Below, piece after piece: positions 25,124-35,445 of a stretch of DNA of 64,000 nucleotides. The stretch spans positions 27,207 to 91,206 of the forward strand of contig URDN01000005.1 in NCBI GenBank assembly GCA_900546495.1, written 5' to 3'. Origin of the DNA: an uncultured Lachnospiraceae bacterium (GTDB lineage: Bacteria > Bacillota > Clostridia > Lachnospirales > Lachnospiraceae). The notes under the pieces are model-generated. The model was not told where the DNA came from, did no database searches, and saw nothing but the letters and a program-made list of their open reading frames with translations. Both the position numbers and the translations under genes were made by a program. Within the stretch, counting starts at the first letter, position 1, and each line of letters starts with the position of its first letter.

Positions 25124-28100
25124 TTACAGATCAAACAATGACAACTGATTGGATTCCGGAAGATCTGATAAGATTCCCAGATCCACCATCAGATCGATCA
25201 CCGTCTTGCTGACTTTTGTACGCTGCCGGAAATCATCCCTTGAGAGGAATTTTCCGTCTTTTGCCGCTTCTACCACTGCATCTGCTGCTTTGTCTCCCAG
25301 ACCGTCAATGGTACTGATGGAAGGCATCAGTTTATTATCAATAATCTGAAAATGATGTGCTTTTGCTTTATAAAGGTCAATCGGTAAAAACTCAAATCCG
25401 CGGGCATACATTTCCTGTACGATACGCATATCCTTATAAGTATCCTGCTCTTTTTTGGACAGGGTATCTTTTCGCCGTTCATAATCATGCATGAAATATT
25501 CCAGACGTTCTTTTCCCTGACACATTAGCTCATAGTTAAAGGATGTGGCACGAATACTGAAAAATGCTGCATAATAAGCCAGCGGATAAAATACCTTACA
25601 CCATGCGATTCTCCACGCCATCATAACATATGCTGCCGCATGAGCCTTCGGGAACATGTACTTGATTTTTTCACAGGACCACACATACCAGTCCGGCACA
25701 CCGTGATCCAGCATATCCTGCTTATATTCCGGCCATTCTTTACATTTTCCATTGGCAACGGCACCTTTTCGTACACGCTCCATAATGGTAAATGCTTCCT
25801 CACTGTCCAGCCCTTTACCAATCAGATACGTCATGATATCGTCACGAGTACAGATTGCCGTGGAAATCGTTGCTTTTCCTTCCTGAATCAAGGTCTGGGC
25901 GTTTCCAAGCCATACGTCTGTTCCATGGGACAGACCTGCGATTCTGACCAGATCCGAAAATGCCTGTGGTTTGGTATCAATCAACATCTGCATAGCGAAA
26001 TCGGTACCAAATTCCGGGATTCCAAGAGCTCCCAGCTTACAGCCGCCGATATCTTCCGGCTCGATGCCAAGAGCTGAGGTATTCTGGAATAAGGACATGA
26101 CTTCCGGGCTGTCCAGTGGAATCGTCTGCGGATCCACACCGGTCAGGTCCTGAAGCATACGGATCATGGTCGGATCATCATGTCCGAGAATATCAAGTTT
26201 TAACAGGTTGTGGTCAATGGAATGGTAATCAAAATGCGTCGTGATGATGTCCGTTGTCATATCGTTGGCCGGATGCTGCACCGGCGTAAAAGAATAAATA
26301 TTTTCACCCAACGGAAGTACGATGATTCCACCCGGATGCTGACCGGTGGTACGTCGCACACCGACGCATCCCTGCACGATTCGGTCAATCTCACAGTTTC
26401 GTTTATGAACACCACGTTCCTCGTAATAATTTTTTACATATCCAAAAGCCGTCTTGTCTGCCAGAGTACCAATGGTTCCCGCACGGAACGTCTGACCGTC
26501 GCCGAAAATAACCTCGGTGTATTTATGCGCCTTACTCTGGTAATCACCGGAGAAGTTCAGATCGATATCAGGCTCTTTATTTCCCTTAAATCCAAGGAAC
26601 GTCTCAAACGGAATATCAAAACCTTCCTTGATCAGCTTCTGTCCACAGTGCGGACAGTTACGGTCCGGCATATCACAACCGGCTTTTCCGGCGTAGCTTT
26701 TTACCAGATCCGAATCAAAATCCACATAATGACAGTTATTACAGATATAATGCGGACTTAACGGATTTACCTCCGTGATACCTGCCATCGTGGCTACAAA
26801 GGAAGATCCTACGGAACCACGGGAACCTACCAGATAACCGTCCTCATTGGATTTCCACACCAGTTTCTGCGCAATAATATACATTACGGCGAATCCGTTG
26901 GAAATAATGGAATTCAGCTCACGTTCCAGCCGCTCAACAACCACCGGCGGCAGTTCTTCCCCGTAAATCTCATGGGCTCTCGTATAACAGATTTCACGCA
27001 GCATGCCATCGGAATTTTCGATGACAGGTGGACACTTGTCCGGTCTGACCGGTGAGATTTTCTCACACATATTTGCAATTTTATTTGTATTTTCAATGAC
27101 AACTTCTTCCGCTTTTTCACTGCCAAGGTATTCGAATTCCTTCAGCATTTCCTCTGTGGTGCGCAGAAAAAGCGGAGCCTGATCGTCTGCATCCTTGAAG
27201 CCCTTGCCTGCCATAATGATCCGGCGGTATACTTCATCCTCCGGATCCAGGAAATGTACGTCACAGGTTGCCACAACCAGCTTGTTAAACTGCTCGCCAA
27301 GTTCCACGATCTGACGGTTGATATCTTTCAGATCTTCTTCTGATTCCACCGGTTCCTTGTCAGTGCGCAGCATAAACGCATTGTTTCCCAGCGGCTGAAT
27401 CTCCAGATAATCATAAAACTGTACGATCCGGGCTACTTCTTCCTGAGAACTTCCACGCAGCAACGTACGGTATAACTCTCCTGCCTCGCAGGCAGAACCA
27501 AGCAGAATCCCTTCCCGGTATTTCATAAATTCACTTTTTGGAATCTTCGGACGCCGGTTATAATATTTGATATGAGAATCCGATACTAGTCGATACAAGT
27601 TCACACGTCCGATATCATTCTGCGCCAGCATGATTGCATGATAACTTGGCATTTTTCGAATGGTTTCTTCGGTATAACTCTCCATCTGGTCTAAGTCTTC
27701 CATGGTTTCTACGCCACGGTTCCGCAGCATCTCCACCAGTTTGACAAAAATTTCTGCTGTACACGCCGCATCATCTACCGCACGATGGTGGTGTGCCAGT
27801 GATATGTTCAGTGCTTTCGCTACCGTATCCAGTTTGAATCGGTTCAGTGACGGAAGCAGAACACGGGATAACGCTACTGTATCCAGAACCGTCTTTTCAC
27901 AATCCAGTCCAAGTGCACTGCAGTTGTACTTGATAAAACTCATATCAAAGTCCGCATTATGTGCAACCATAACCGCATCCTGACAAAAATCCATAAACTT
28001 TGGTAAAATTTCGTCAATGACCGGTGCATCCAGCACCATATCGTCGTTGATGCTGGTCAACTGCTCGATTTCAAACGGAATCGGCACTTTCGGATTAACA

Positions 28101-29692
28101 AAAGTGGAAAAGCGCTGCGCAATGGAACCGTTTACGACTTTTACCGCACCAATCTCAATAATCTGGTTTTTGGATGGACTAAATCCGGTAGTCTCCAGGT
28201 CAAATACCACGAACGTATCCGCAAAGGACTGTCCCATCGGATGTTCTACCAGACCTTTCAGATCGTCCACAAGATACGCTTCCATACCGTAAATAATCTT
28301 GAAATCATCATCTTTGCCAATGGCATGGTTTGCATCCGGAAATGCCTGCACATCTCCGTGATCTGTAATGGCAATGGCTTTGTGTCCCCATTTCATGGCT
28401 CGTTTGATGATGTCTTTGACATCGGAAACACCATCCATATCACTCATTTTTGTATGACAATGCAATTCCACTCGTTTCACCGGGCTGGTATCCATACGGG
28501 TGGATACAAAAGATGGAATCTTTTTAATGCCAATGACCGAACCGATAGTCAGTTCACTGTCAAAACGGTCAATGGTTGTTACACCTTTGATCTTCAAAAA
28601 TGCCCCTTTCGCAACGCCACCATCTTTAATTTCATTCAGATACTCATTTTTGCAGAACATTTTCACCATGATCGTATCAGTAAAGTCTGTAATGGAAAAC
28701 ATCAGAATCGTTTTTTCACCACGGATTGGGCGCTCATCCATAGACAGAATCTGTCCTCGAATAACAACTTCTCCCATCTCTCCCATGATCTGTTCGATAC
28801 GGATTGCTTCTTCCTCGAAGTCACGGCCATAGATTACATCCGGATTATCGGATTTTTTATAAGAACCACGATCCCGGAAATCCCGTTTTCCACCAAAGTT
28901 TTTTTTGAAACCACCGCGTTCTTCCTGTTTTGCAGGCTTTTTCTCTGCCGCCGCAGGGGATTCCTTTTTGGCAACTGCTGCTCTTTTTGACTTCTTTTCT
29001 GCTGTTTCTTTTGCAGATTCTACTGCTGAATTGCCTGTCTCCCACGGCACTTCCGATGCGCCTGCTTCATTAGTTTCCATATATTCGCCTTCCATCTGAC
29101 GCTTCGCGCCAAAGCTGGAAAGACGGATGACATTTTCCACTTCATTCTGCATCTTGATATCTGCGTTTTTTCGATATTTAGACGCTTCTTTTTCATGAAA
29201 CTCCATCTCAATCTGAATTGATAGATTGCAGCGCTCATTAAAAATTTTCTCCAGAATGTGATAAATTTCTTCTTCTTTCTGATGCGCCAGAACGGTATCT
29301 TCCAGGCTGACACACAATACCTTTTCCTCCACCACGTCTAATTTTGCATGACGCAGCAGATTGTACTCCAACAGACTGTAACGGTGAAATTCTGTCAGAA
29401 TACTGTTCCAATACACATCCAGCAGATTTTTCAAAGTGTACTGCTCGGACAACTGAAATTTTTCAATGATCTTGATGTTCATCACATGCTGTGGAAAAAG
29501 CTGCCGTTTCAACTCATCCTCCAGAAAATATACTTTTTCTTTTGGCAAAAGTCGGCCGCATCCCAGATAAATGCGCAGGGAATTTCTCTGTCTCGTTGTG
29601 GAAACCTTCGAAACTGTGGCATCATCCAGCATGCCCTGCAGATCTGTATCCAGTTTTAATTGTGGAAATACCTCAAAAAAGCTTTTTGCCAT
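25124..29692 (-). CDS. polC: DNA polymerase III alpha subunit, PolC type
   Basis: Main replicative polymerase of low-GC Gram-positives, with built-in proofreading. Its 1522 residues run in order as follows. An N-terminal domain is followed by a Lys/Glu/Ala-rich linker (about 205-285), then an OB fold (VVIRGQILSMDERP). A PHP domain (VELHCHTKMSDMDG, AITDHGDVQAFPD) is split by a DnaQ-like 3'-5' exonuclease (FVVFDLETTGF, VAHNADFDMSFI, HHRAVDDA). The polymerase core with PDIDLNFSGDYQ and a CxxC zinc motif, and helix-hairpin-helix segments follow. It ends in SNQLSLFDL, a clamp-binding type QLSLF motif. It begins four bases after ispG ends, the usual operon order. Confidence 0.98.
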   Translation of the reverse strand: MAKSFFEVFPQLKLDTDLQGMLDDATVSKVSTTRQRNSLRIYLGCGRLLPKEKVYFLEDELKRQLFPQHVMNIKIIEKFQLSEQYTLKNLLDVYWNSILTEFHRYSLLEYNLLRHAKLDVVEEKVLCVSLEDTVLAHQKEEEIYHILEKIFNERCNLSIQIEMEFHEKEASKYRKNADIKMQNEVENVIRLSSFGAKRQMEGEYMETNEAGASEVPWETGNSAVESAKETAEKKSKRAAVAKKESPAAAEKKPAKQEERGGFKKNFGGKRDFRDRGSYKKSDNPDVIYGRDFEEEAIRIEQIMGEMGEVVIRGQILSMDERPIRGEKTILMFSITDFTDTIMVKMFCKNEYLNEIKDGGVAKGAFLKIKGVTTIDRFDSELTIGSVIGIKKIPSFVSTRMDTSPVKRVELHCHTKMSDMDGVSDVKDIIKRAMKWGHKAIAITDHGDVQAFPDANHAIGKDDDFKIIYGMEAYLVDDLKGLVEHPMGQSFADTFVVFDLETTGFSPSKNQIIEIGAVKVVNGSIAQRFSTFVNPKVPIPFEIEQLTSINDDMVLDAPVIDEILPKFMDFCQDAVMVAHNADFDMSFIKYNCSALGLDCEKTVLDTVALSRVLLPSLNRFKLDTVAKALNISLAHHHRAVDDAACTAEIFVKLVEMLRNRGVETMEDLDQMESYTEETIRKMPSYHAIMLAQNDIGRVNLYRLVSDSHIKYYNRRPKIPKSEFMKYREGILLGSACEAGELYRTLLRGSSQEEVARIVQFYDYLEIQPLGNNAFMLRTDKEPVESEEDLKDINRQIVELGEQFNKLVVATCDVHFLDPEDEVYRRIIMAGKGFKDADDQAPLFLRTTEEMLKEFEYLGSEKAEEVVIENTNKIANMCEKISPVRPDKCPPVIENSDGMLREICYTRAHEIYGEELPPVVVERLERELNSIISNGFAVMYIIAQKLVWKSNEDGYLVGSRGSVGSSFVATMAGITEVNPLSPHYICNNCHYVDFDSDLVKSYAGKAGCDMPDRNCPHCGQKLIKEGFDIPFETFLGFKGNKEPDIDLNFSGDYQSKAHKYTEVIFGDGQTFRAGTIGTLADKTAFGYVKNYYEERGVHKRNCEIDRIVQGCVGVRRTTGQHPGGIIVLPLGENIYSFTPVQHPANDMTTDIITTHFDYHSIDHNLLKLDILGHDDPTMIRMLQDLTGVDPQTIPLDSPEVMSLFQNTSALGIEPEDIGGCKLGALGIPEFGTDFAMQMLIDTKPQAFSDLVRIAGLSHGTDVWLGNAQTLIQEGKATISTAICTRDDIMTYLIGKGLDSEEAFTIMERVRKGAVANGKCKEWPEYKQDMLDHGVPDWYVWSCEKIKYMFPKAHAAAYVMMAWRIAWCKVFYPLAYYAAFFSIRATSFNYELMCQGKERLEYFMHDYERRKDTLSKKEQDTYKDMRIVQEMYARGFEFLPIDLYKAKAHHFQIIDNKLMPSISTIDGLGDKAADAVVEAAKDGKFLSRDDFRQRTKVSKTVIDLMVDLGILSDLPESNQLSLFDL

Positions 29693-29696
29693 TTAT

Positions 29697-30755
29697 CTAT
29701 TCACTCCAGTTAATGAGCTCCTGACGCAGTGCCTCTAATAATTCTGCCTCCGGAACTTTCTTTATCACTTCGCCACGGCGGATGATCAAACCTTCCTGTC
29801 TGCCGCCGCAGATACCAAGATCCGCTTCTTTTGCTTCTCCCGGTCCGTTTACCACGCAGCCCATAACGGCTACTTTTATATCCAGTGGGAACTCAGCCAC
29901 CATATTTTCTACTTTATTTGCCAGACTGATCAGATCAATACTGGTGCGTCCGCAAGTCGGACATGAAACGATCTCAATGCCGCCTTTGCGCAGTCCCAGC
30001 GTTTTCAGGATCAGTTTCGCAGATTTGATTTCTTCCACCGGATCCCCGGTCAGAGAAACACGGATCGTATCACCGATTCCCTGATTCAGGATCAGTGCCA
30101 GACCGATAGAAGATTTGATGTTTCCGCTAATGATGGTTCCAGACTCTGTGATGCCCACATGAAGCGGATAATCAGTCTTTTTGGAAATCAACTCATGCGC
30201 TTTGACACACATCATGACATCGGAAGATTTAATACTGATCACCAGATTATCATAACCGAAATCCTCGATCATTTTCACCTTATCCAGAGCACTCTCCACG
30301 ATTCCTTCTGCGGTAACACCGTGGTATTTCTCCACCAGTTCTTTTTCCAGAGAACCACTGTTTACACCGACACGGATTGGAATATTCCGCTCTCTGGCAC
30401 AGTCAACCACTGCTTTCACACGCTCTGCAGAACCGATATTGCCCGGATTGATACGGATCTTATCTGCACCGTTTTCCATCGCCGCAATGGCAAGTCTATA
30501 ATCAAAATGTATGTCAGCCACAAGTGGAATATGAATCTGTTTTTTGATCTCTGCAAGTGCTTTTGCCGCTTCCATATCAGGAACCGTGCAGCGGATGATC
30601 TGACATCCTGCGCGCTCCAGCTGCAGGATCTGAGCAACCGTTGCCTCCACATCCTGTGTCTTTGTATTTGTCATGGACTGAATTGCGATGGGATGATTGC
30701 CGCCAATGATCACATCACCGATTCGCACTTCTTTTGTACGTCTTCTCTCTGCCAT
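29697..30755 (-). CDS. ispG: 4-hydroxy-3-methylbut-2-enyl diphosphate synthase
   Basis: [4Fe-4S] enzyme of the MEP isoprenoid pathway converting methylerythritol cyclodiphosphate to HMBPP. Its 352 residues (ATG 30755 with AAAAGGAG, rather than the longer frame from 30812) have an N-terminal TIM barrel. The C-terminal cluster domain contains SCPTCGRT and GCVVNGPGEAKEADLGICGG, giving the three cluster cysteines. It lies in the conserved dxr-rseP-ispG-polC order, next to another MEP enzyme (dxr). Confidence 0.97.
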   Translation of the reverse strand: MAERRRTKEVRIGDVIIGGNHPIAIQSMTNTKTQDVEATVAQILQLERAGCQIIRCTVPDMEAAKALAEIKKQIHIPLVADIHFDYRLAIAAMENGADKIRINPGNIGSAERVKAVVDCARERNIPIRVGVNSGSLEKELVEKYHGVTAEGIVESALDKVKMIEDFGYDNLVISIKSSDVMMCVKAHELISKKTDYPLHVGITESGTIISGNIKSSIGLALILNQGIGDTIRVSLTGDPVEEIKSAKLILKTLGLRKGGIEIVSCPTCGRTSIDLISLANKVENMVAEFPLDIKVAVMGCVVNGPGEAKEADLGICGGRQEGLIIRRGEVIKKVPEAELLEALRQELINWSE

Positions 30756-30905
30756 TTTTCTTCTCCTTTTAAAATAAACGGATATTCTCAATTCTTTTCC
30801 ACTACTTACCAATCACTAAATAGCTGTTGTTTCACAATTTATCAAAAGAAACATTACTTTCTCTACTTCATCTAAGTAACTTCCATAAGAATATTCTTAA
30901 TTTTT

Positions 30906-31946
30906 CTACGGTATCAGCTTTCGGATATCGTTAAACATAATCAGAATCATCAGTCCAAACAGGCACAGTAATCCGATAAAATGCACCATACCTTCTTTAT
31001 CTTCACTGACTCTTTTTCCACGGATCGCCTCGATCACCAGAAATACCAGACGACCGCCGTCCAATGCCGGAATCGGAAGCAGGTTCATCACGCCAAGGTT
31101 TGCTGACAGCAGCAACGCGAGATTCAGCAAATTCATCCAGACGTAAAACGTACCGTCTGATTTGCTCATATCGTAAGTGTCCCCGATAGTTTTTACAATT
31201 CCAACCGGTCCGGATAGATCATTGACACTGACCTGACGGGTCAGAAGCATTTTCAGACTGCCTATCGTATACTGGATCCAATATTTCACTTCATACACAC
31301 TGTACTGTAGTGTCTTTATCGGTCCCACTTTCGTATATTCACCGGAACCATAAATTCCGTAACGGTAGCGTCCCTGTTCTTCATCATAACTCGGCTGCAC
31401 CTCTACCGTATTTTGCGCGCCATTTCTCTCGTAGGTAACTTCTACCGTCTCGCCTTCATGAAACAGCGTGTACATACTGATTTCCTTAAAAAAATGAATA
31501 TGTTTGTGATTCATTTTGATGATTTCGTCACCAGCCTGCAATCCTGCTGTCTGTGCACCATATCCATCTTCCACCTGCGCTACGGTTGGTGTGGAGATAC
31601 CGATATTTCCAAGAATGATCACTGCCAGCACAAAGGCCATGATAAAGTTAAATACCGGTCCCGCCGCAACGACGCTGATCCGCGCCCAGACAGATTTTTT
31701 CTGAAAAGACCGGTCATCATCACTCTGGCTGTCCTCCCCTTCCATCATGCAGGCGCCGCCAAAAGGCAACAGTTTTATAGAATACTTTGTCTCTCCTTTT
31801 GTAAATCCCACGATGGTTGGTCCAAGTCCCAAAGAAAACTCATTGACCCGGATTCCGTTGGCTTTTGCCAACAGGAAATGTCCCAGTTCGTGAAACAGAA
31901 TAATCGCACTGAACAGTAATATCGCTATGATATACTTTATGATCAC
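30906..31946 (-). CDS. rseP: RIP metalloprotease RseP (site-2 protease)
   Basis: Intramembrane zinc protease that cleaves transmembrane anti-sigma factors or signal-peptide remnants. In 346 residues, HELGH (19-23) lies in the first membrane segment, a single PDZ domain spans about 115-185, and the second metal motif PIPALDGGR lies in a C-terminal membrane segment. The start is GTG, with an AGGTGG site at the very end of dxr, two bases from its stop; translational coupling is likely. The clostridial/Bacillus orthologue RasP/RseP sits in the same cluster. Confidence 0.95.
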   Translation of the reverse strand: MIIKYIIAILLFSAIILFHELGHFLLAKANGIRVNEFSLGLGPTIVGFTKGETKYSIKLLPFGGACMMEGEDSQSDDDRSFQKKSVWARISVVAAGPVFNFIMAFVLAVIILGNIGISTPTVAQVEDGYGAQTAGLQAGDEIIKMNHKHIHFFKEISMYTLFHEGETVEVTYERNGAQNTVEVQPSYDEEQGRYRYGIYGSGEYTKVGPIKTLQYSVYEVKYWIQYTIGSLKMLLTRQVSVNDLSGPVGIVKTIGDTYDMSKSDGTFYVWMNLLNLALLLSANLGVMNLLPIPALDGGRLVFLVIEAIRGKRVSEDKEGMVHFIGLLCLFGLMILIMFNDIRKLIP

Positions 31947-31947
31947 C

Positions 31948-33096
31948 CTACCACCTGCTTTCTATCCATTCATATACTGCTGCCTCCGTTGCCAGAATTT
32001 CTTCCACAGACGGATGTTCAATATATGTAATTTCCTCCATTGCAGATGCGATAATATCAGGAATATCAAGAAATGCGATTCTCCGCTCCAGAAACATTGC
32101 TACTGCCATCTCATTTGCTGCATTAAATATCGTTGGGATATTGCCTCCGCGGCGCATAGCCTCCAACGCAAATTTCAATCCCTCAAAGGTATCCATATCC
32201 GGCGCTTCAAAGGTCATCTGACCAAGCTTGTAAAAATCAAGACGCATGCCGCGTAAAAATCTACGTTCCGGATAATACAGTGCATACTGAATCGGAAGTT
32301 TCATGTCCGGTGTTCCAAGCTGCGCAATGATGGCGCCATCTTCGTACTGTACCATGGAATGAATGACACTTTGTGGATGTACCACTACCTGAATCTGATC
32401 CAGATTTACGCCAAACAGCCATTTTGCTTCCATGACTTCCAGACCTTTGTTCACCAATGTTGCTGAATCAATGGTGATTTTACGTCCCATCACCCAGTTC
32501 GGGTGTTTCAGGGCATCTTCCAGACGCACCTGGGAAAGCTGCTCTCTGGTCATACCGCGGAACGGGCCGCCGGAAGCCGTCAATAAAATTTTATCAATCT
32601 TGTTTCCGTGTTCTTTTTCTCCGTTCAGAGACTGAAAGATTGCACTGTGTTCACTGTCTACCGGTAAAATACGGACACCACATTTTTTTGCCAGCGGCAT
32701 GATAATATGTCCCGCTGTTACCAGTGTTTCCTTATTTGCCAGTGCAATGTCTTTTCCGGCTTCAATGGCAGCGATGGTCGGGCGGATGCCAAGCATGCCG
32801 ACGATTGCTGTTACCAAAACCTCTGCTTTTTCTTCACAGGCAACTGCCATCAGTCCGTCCATGCCGGACAGTACCGGAATGTCCAGATCGCTGATGCGAA
32901 GTGCCAGTTCTTTTGCTTTTTCTTCTGTCTTTACCGCCGCCAGAACCGGTTTGAATTCACGGATCTGCCGCTCCAGCAGGTCAATATTGTCACCTGCGGA
33001 TAACGCGGTTACTTTTATATCCTGTTGTGCACGCACAACTTCCAGTGTCTGGGTACCGATGGAACCGGTGGAACCCAGAATTGCTATATATTTCAT
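31948..33096 (-). CDS. dxr: 1-deoxy-D-xylulose 5-phosphate reductoisomerase
   Basis: Second enzyme of the MEP pathway; converts DXP to MEP with NADPH. Its 382 residues have an N-terminal NADPH motif LGSTGSIGTQTLEV (7-20) and catalytic-domain segments LANKETLVTAG, PVDSEHSAIFQSL, LTASGGPFRG, NWVMGRKITIDSATLVNKGLE (read in two pieces across the conserved core) and VVHPQSVIHSMV. Full length for the family. Part of the pyrH-to-polC run. Confidence 0.97.
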   Translation of the reverse strand: MKYIAILGSTGSIGTQTLEVVRAQQDIKVTALSAGDNIDLLERQIREFKPVLAAVKTEEKAKELALRISDLDIPVLSGMDGLMAVACEEKAEVLVTAIVGMLGIRPTIAAIEAGKDIALANKETLVTAGHIIMPLAKKCGVRILPVDSEHSAIFQSLNGEKEHGNKIDKILLTASGGPFRGMTREQLSQVRLEDALKHPNWVMGRKITIDSATLVNKGLEVMEAKWLFGVNLDQIQVVVHPQSVIHSMVQYEDGAIIAQLGTPDMKLPIQYALYYPERRFLRGMRLDFYKLGQMTFEAPDMDTFEGLKFALEAMRRGGNIPTIFNAANEMAVAMFLERRIAFLDIPDIIASAMEEITYIEHPSVEEILATEAAVYEWIESRW

Positions 33097-33125
33097 CTCT
33101 CTTATTCCTTTCTATTTGAAAGTGG

Positions 33126-33938
33126 TTAGATTGCAAGCTGTAACAGATTTCCTGTCAGATAGAAAATAATCGGTGCGGTAAAAATCACACTGTCAAAACG
33201 ATCCAGAATACCACCATGACCCGGAATCAGTTTTCCATAATCTTTAATCTCAAAGTTACGTTTGATTGCAGAAGCAGCCAGATCACCCACCATGGAGATC
33301 AGCGCACCTGCCGCACAGATACCTGCCATCATAAAAATATATGGCATATCTACATGCATAGAACCACGGAATAAAAATCCATAAATAAGCGTCAGTAATG
33401 CAGCTCCAACCACACCGCCGACAGCACCTTCCACTGATTTTTTCGGACTTAACACCGGTGCCATCTTATGTTTTCCAAAGAGCATTCCCACGCAGTATGC
33501 ACAGGTATCACAGCCCCAGGAGCACAAAAAGATCAGCCATACCAGATATCTTCCGCCTTCCAGAGAACGTGTCTCATAAATACAGGACAGCATAACTGCC
33601 ACATAGAACACGCCGAAAAATGCAGCAATGATCTGGTTTGCATGAAATTTCGGATAACCGAATACAAACACGCACATGCACACGATCAGCAGTGCCATCA
33701 CAAACATCATAATGTCCGGGATAAAACCAAATGCCACGTTCAGATAATACACAATGGCTGCCACATAGCCCACGATTCCCGGTGCACTTTTTTCAATCCC
33801 AAATACACGATACAATTCAAACAGTCCGATCAGGGAAATAATTCCAAGTACGGTCAGAAGCAGATATCCTCCGTGTATAATAAATAACAATGCCAGCAGC
33901 ACCAGAACGATACCGCTCAACAGTCTTGTCTTAAACAT
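33126..33938 (-). CDS. cdsA: Phosphatidate cytidylyltransferase
   Basis: Membrane enzyme making CDP-diacylglycerol from phosphatidic acid and CTP, the branch point of phospholipid synthesis. Its 270 residues have about seven to eight membrane segments. The CDP-DAG signature lies near the C-terminus, SAIKRNFEIKDYGKLIPGHGGILDRFDS. It uses the phosphatidate line fed by the plsY and gpsA genes elsewhere in the window and sits between dxr and uppS in the usual order. Confidence 0.95.
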   Translation of the reverse strand: MFKTRLLSGIVLVLLALLFIIHGGYLLLTVLGIISLIGLFELYRVFGIEKSAPGIVGYVAAIVYYLNVAFGFIPDIMMFVMALLIVCMCVFVFGYPKFHANQIIAAFFGVFYVAVMLSCIYETRSLEGGRYLVWLIFLCSWGCDTCAYCVGMLFGKHKMAPVLSPKKSVEGAVGGVVGAALLTLIYGFLFRGSMHVDMPYIFMMAGICAAGALISMVGDLAASAIKRNFEIKDYGKLIPGHGGILDRFDSVIFTAPIIFYLTGNLLQLAI

Positions 33939-34040
33939 ACTTTTTCCTCTCTTACGCTCGGGGATTCCTTCAGAGCAGGAATTCCCTTTTTATCATCCAA
34001 TGTATCTGTCATGTTTATTCGAACGAAATCTGTTCTTACG

Positions 34041-34760
34041 CTAGGCCTTTACCTTACCGTAACGACGGTCACGGCTAGTATATGCCTCAATCGCCTTTAC
34101 CAGTTCCGCTTTATCGAACTCCGGCCATGGCGTATCTGTAAAATAAAATTCACTATACGCATGCTGCCACATCAGATAATTGGACAGTCTCTGTTCTCCG
34201 CTGGTGCGGATCATCAAATCCGGATCCGGGATTCCAGCAGTATCCAGATAATCCGAAAAATGTGTCTCATCCACTTCCTCCAGTGTAATTTTTCCTTCTT
34301 TGTAATCCTGCATCATCTGACGCATGCCGCGCAGCATTTCATCCCGGCTGCCATAGTTAATGGCAATCTGAAACTGTAAGCCGGTATTTTTTGCCGTGTC
34401 AGTCTCTAATTTGCGGATACTCTCCTGCAAATCTTCTGCCAGACCGGTTTTATCGCCGATCACGCGTACTTTGGTGTTATTTTTCATTGCTTTTGTATAA
34501 CAGATTTTGATATATTTGCGAAATAAAAACATCAATGTCTTTACTTCTGCTTCCGGGCGGCTCCAGTTTTCTGTAGAAAACGCATATACTGTCAGATATT
34601 TAATGCCAAGTGCATCTGCATCCTCACAGATGTCCATGATCACATCCGCGCCTTTGGAGTGTCCATAAGTACGCGGCATCCCCTTCGATTTTGCCCAACG
34701 GCCGTTTCCGTCCATGATAATGGAGACATGGGTCGGTATCTTTAACTGTGAAAGTTCCAT
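34041..34760 (-). CDS. uppS: Isoprenyl transferase (undecaprenyl diphosphate synthase)
   Basis: cis-prenyltransferase building undecaprenyl diphosphate, the wall-lipid carrier. The 239 residues contain IIMDGNGRWAKSKGMPRTYGHSKGAD, YAFSTENWSRP, FQIAINYGSRDE and the C-terminal DLMIRTSGEQRLSNYLMWQ and FTDTPWPEF blocks. The frame is open to 34808, but the ATG at 34760 has AAAGGGG six bases upstream and starts at the family position. uppP at 47250 encodes the phosphatase that recycles its product. Confidence 0.97.
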   Translation of the reverse strand: MELSQLKIPTHVSIIMDGNGRWAKSKGMPRTYGHSKGADVIMDICEDADALGIKYLTVYAFSTENWSRPEAEVKTLMFLFRKYIKICYTKAMKNNTKVRVIGDKTGLAEDLQESIRKLETDTAKNTGLQFQIAINYGSRDEMLRGMRQMMQDYKEGKITLEEVDETHFSDYLDTAGIPDPDLMIRTSGEQRLSNYLMWQHAYSEFYFTDTPWPEFDKAELVKAIEAYTSRDRRYGKVKA

Positions 34761-34782
34761 ATTTTTCCCCTTTCTCAGAAAA

Positions 34783-34804
34783 GGACATAGCCTGCGCCAT
34801 GTCC
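34783..34804 (-). other. Intercistronic hairpin between frr and uppS
   Basis: GGACAT (34783-34788) pairs with ATGTCC (34799-34804). On the minus strand TTTTCT follows. It may be a partial terminator or an RNA-processing stem inside the operon. Confidence 0.35.
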
Positions 34805-34830
34805 CCATCTTTTTTATCTTTTCGAAACTA

Positions 34831-35388
34831 TTATACTGTCATGATCTCTTTTGTTTTCTCTGCAACTGCAGCATCAACATCAGCAATATATTTGTCTGTC
34901 AGTTTCTGAACCTGAGTCTCCAGATCTTTGATCTCGTCCTCAGATACATCCCCTGCTTTGCCCATTTTCTTTAAAGCATCGTTTGCATCACGACGAATGT
35001 TACGGACAGCAACTTTGGCAGCCTCGCCTTTTTTCTTTACATCTTTGGCAAGATCTTTACGTCTCTCCTCTGTCAGTTCCGGGAATACCAGACGGATGCA
35101 TTTTCCATCGTTTGTTGGATTAATTCCAAGGTCAGATGTCATGATTGCTTTCTCAATTGCTTTTACCATGGATGCTTCCCATGGCTGGATCATGATCATA
35201 CGTGCTTCCGGAACAGATACGTTTGCAACCTGCTGGATTGCAGTCGGTGCACCATAGTAATCTACACGGATCTGATCCAGTACATGCGGGTTTGCACGTC
35301 CTGCACGGATGGATGTGTACTCCTCCAGTAAGTTGTTGTAAGATTTCTGCATCTTTGTTTCATAAGGTTTGATTGTCTCGTTTGCCAT
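34831..35388 (-). CDS. frr: Ribosome recycling factor
   Basis: Splits post-termination ribosomes with EF-G. Its 185 residues are the family's exact length. Typical blocks are SIRAGRANPHVLDQIRVDYYG, NVSVPEARMIMIQPWE, LGINPTNDGKCIRLVFPELTEERRKDLAKDV read in sequence, and AVRNIRRDANDALKK. The long coiled-coil arm and the central alpha/beta domain are intact. It follows pyrH with 57 bases between, as in most Firmicutes. Confidence 0.98.
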   Translation of the reverse strand: MANETIKPYETKMQKSYNNLLEEYTSIRAGRANPHVLDQIRVDYYGAPTAIQQVANVSVPEARMIMIQPWEASMVKAIEKAIMTSDLGINPTNDGKCIRLVFPELTEERRKDLAKDVKKKGEAAKVAVRNIRRDANDALKKMGKAGDVSEDEIKDLETQVQKLTDKYIADVDAAVAEKTKEIMTV

Positions 35389-35445
35389 ATTTTAATCCTC
35401 CAAATATTTTCTTTTTACCTTCTGATATTTCTTATCTCATATGGA

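Noticed and set aside
33961..33991. GGGATTCC/GGAATTCCC hairpin with T run in the cdsA-uppS gap
   Set aside because: The T run is on the plus-strand side while all nearby genes are on the minus strand; cannot be their terminator and no plus-strand gene precedes it.
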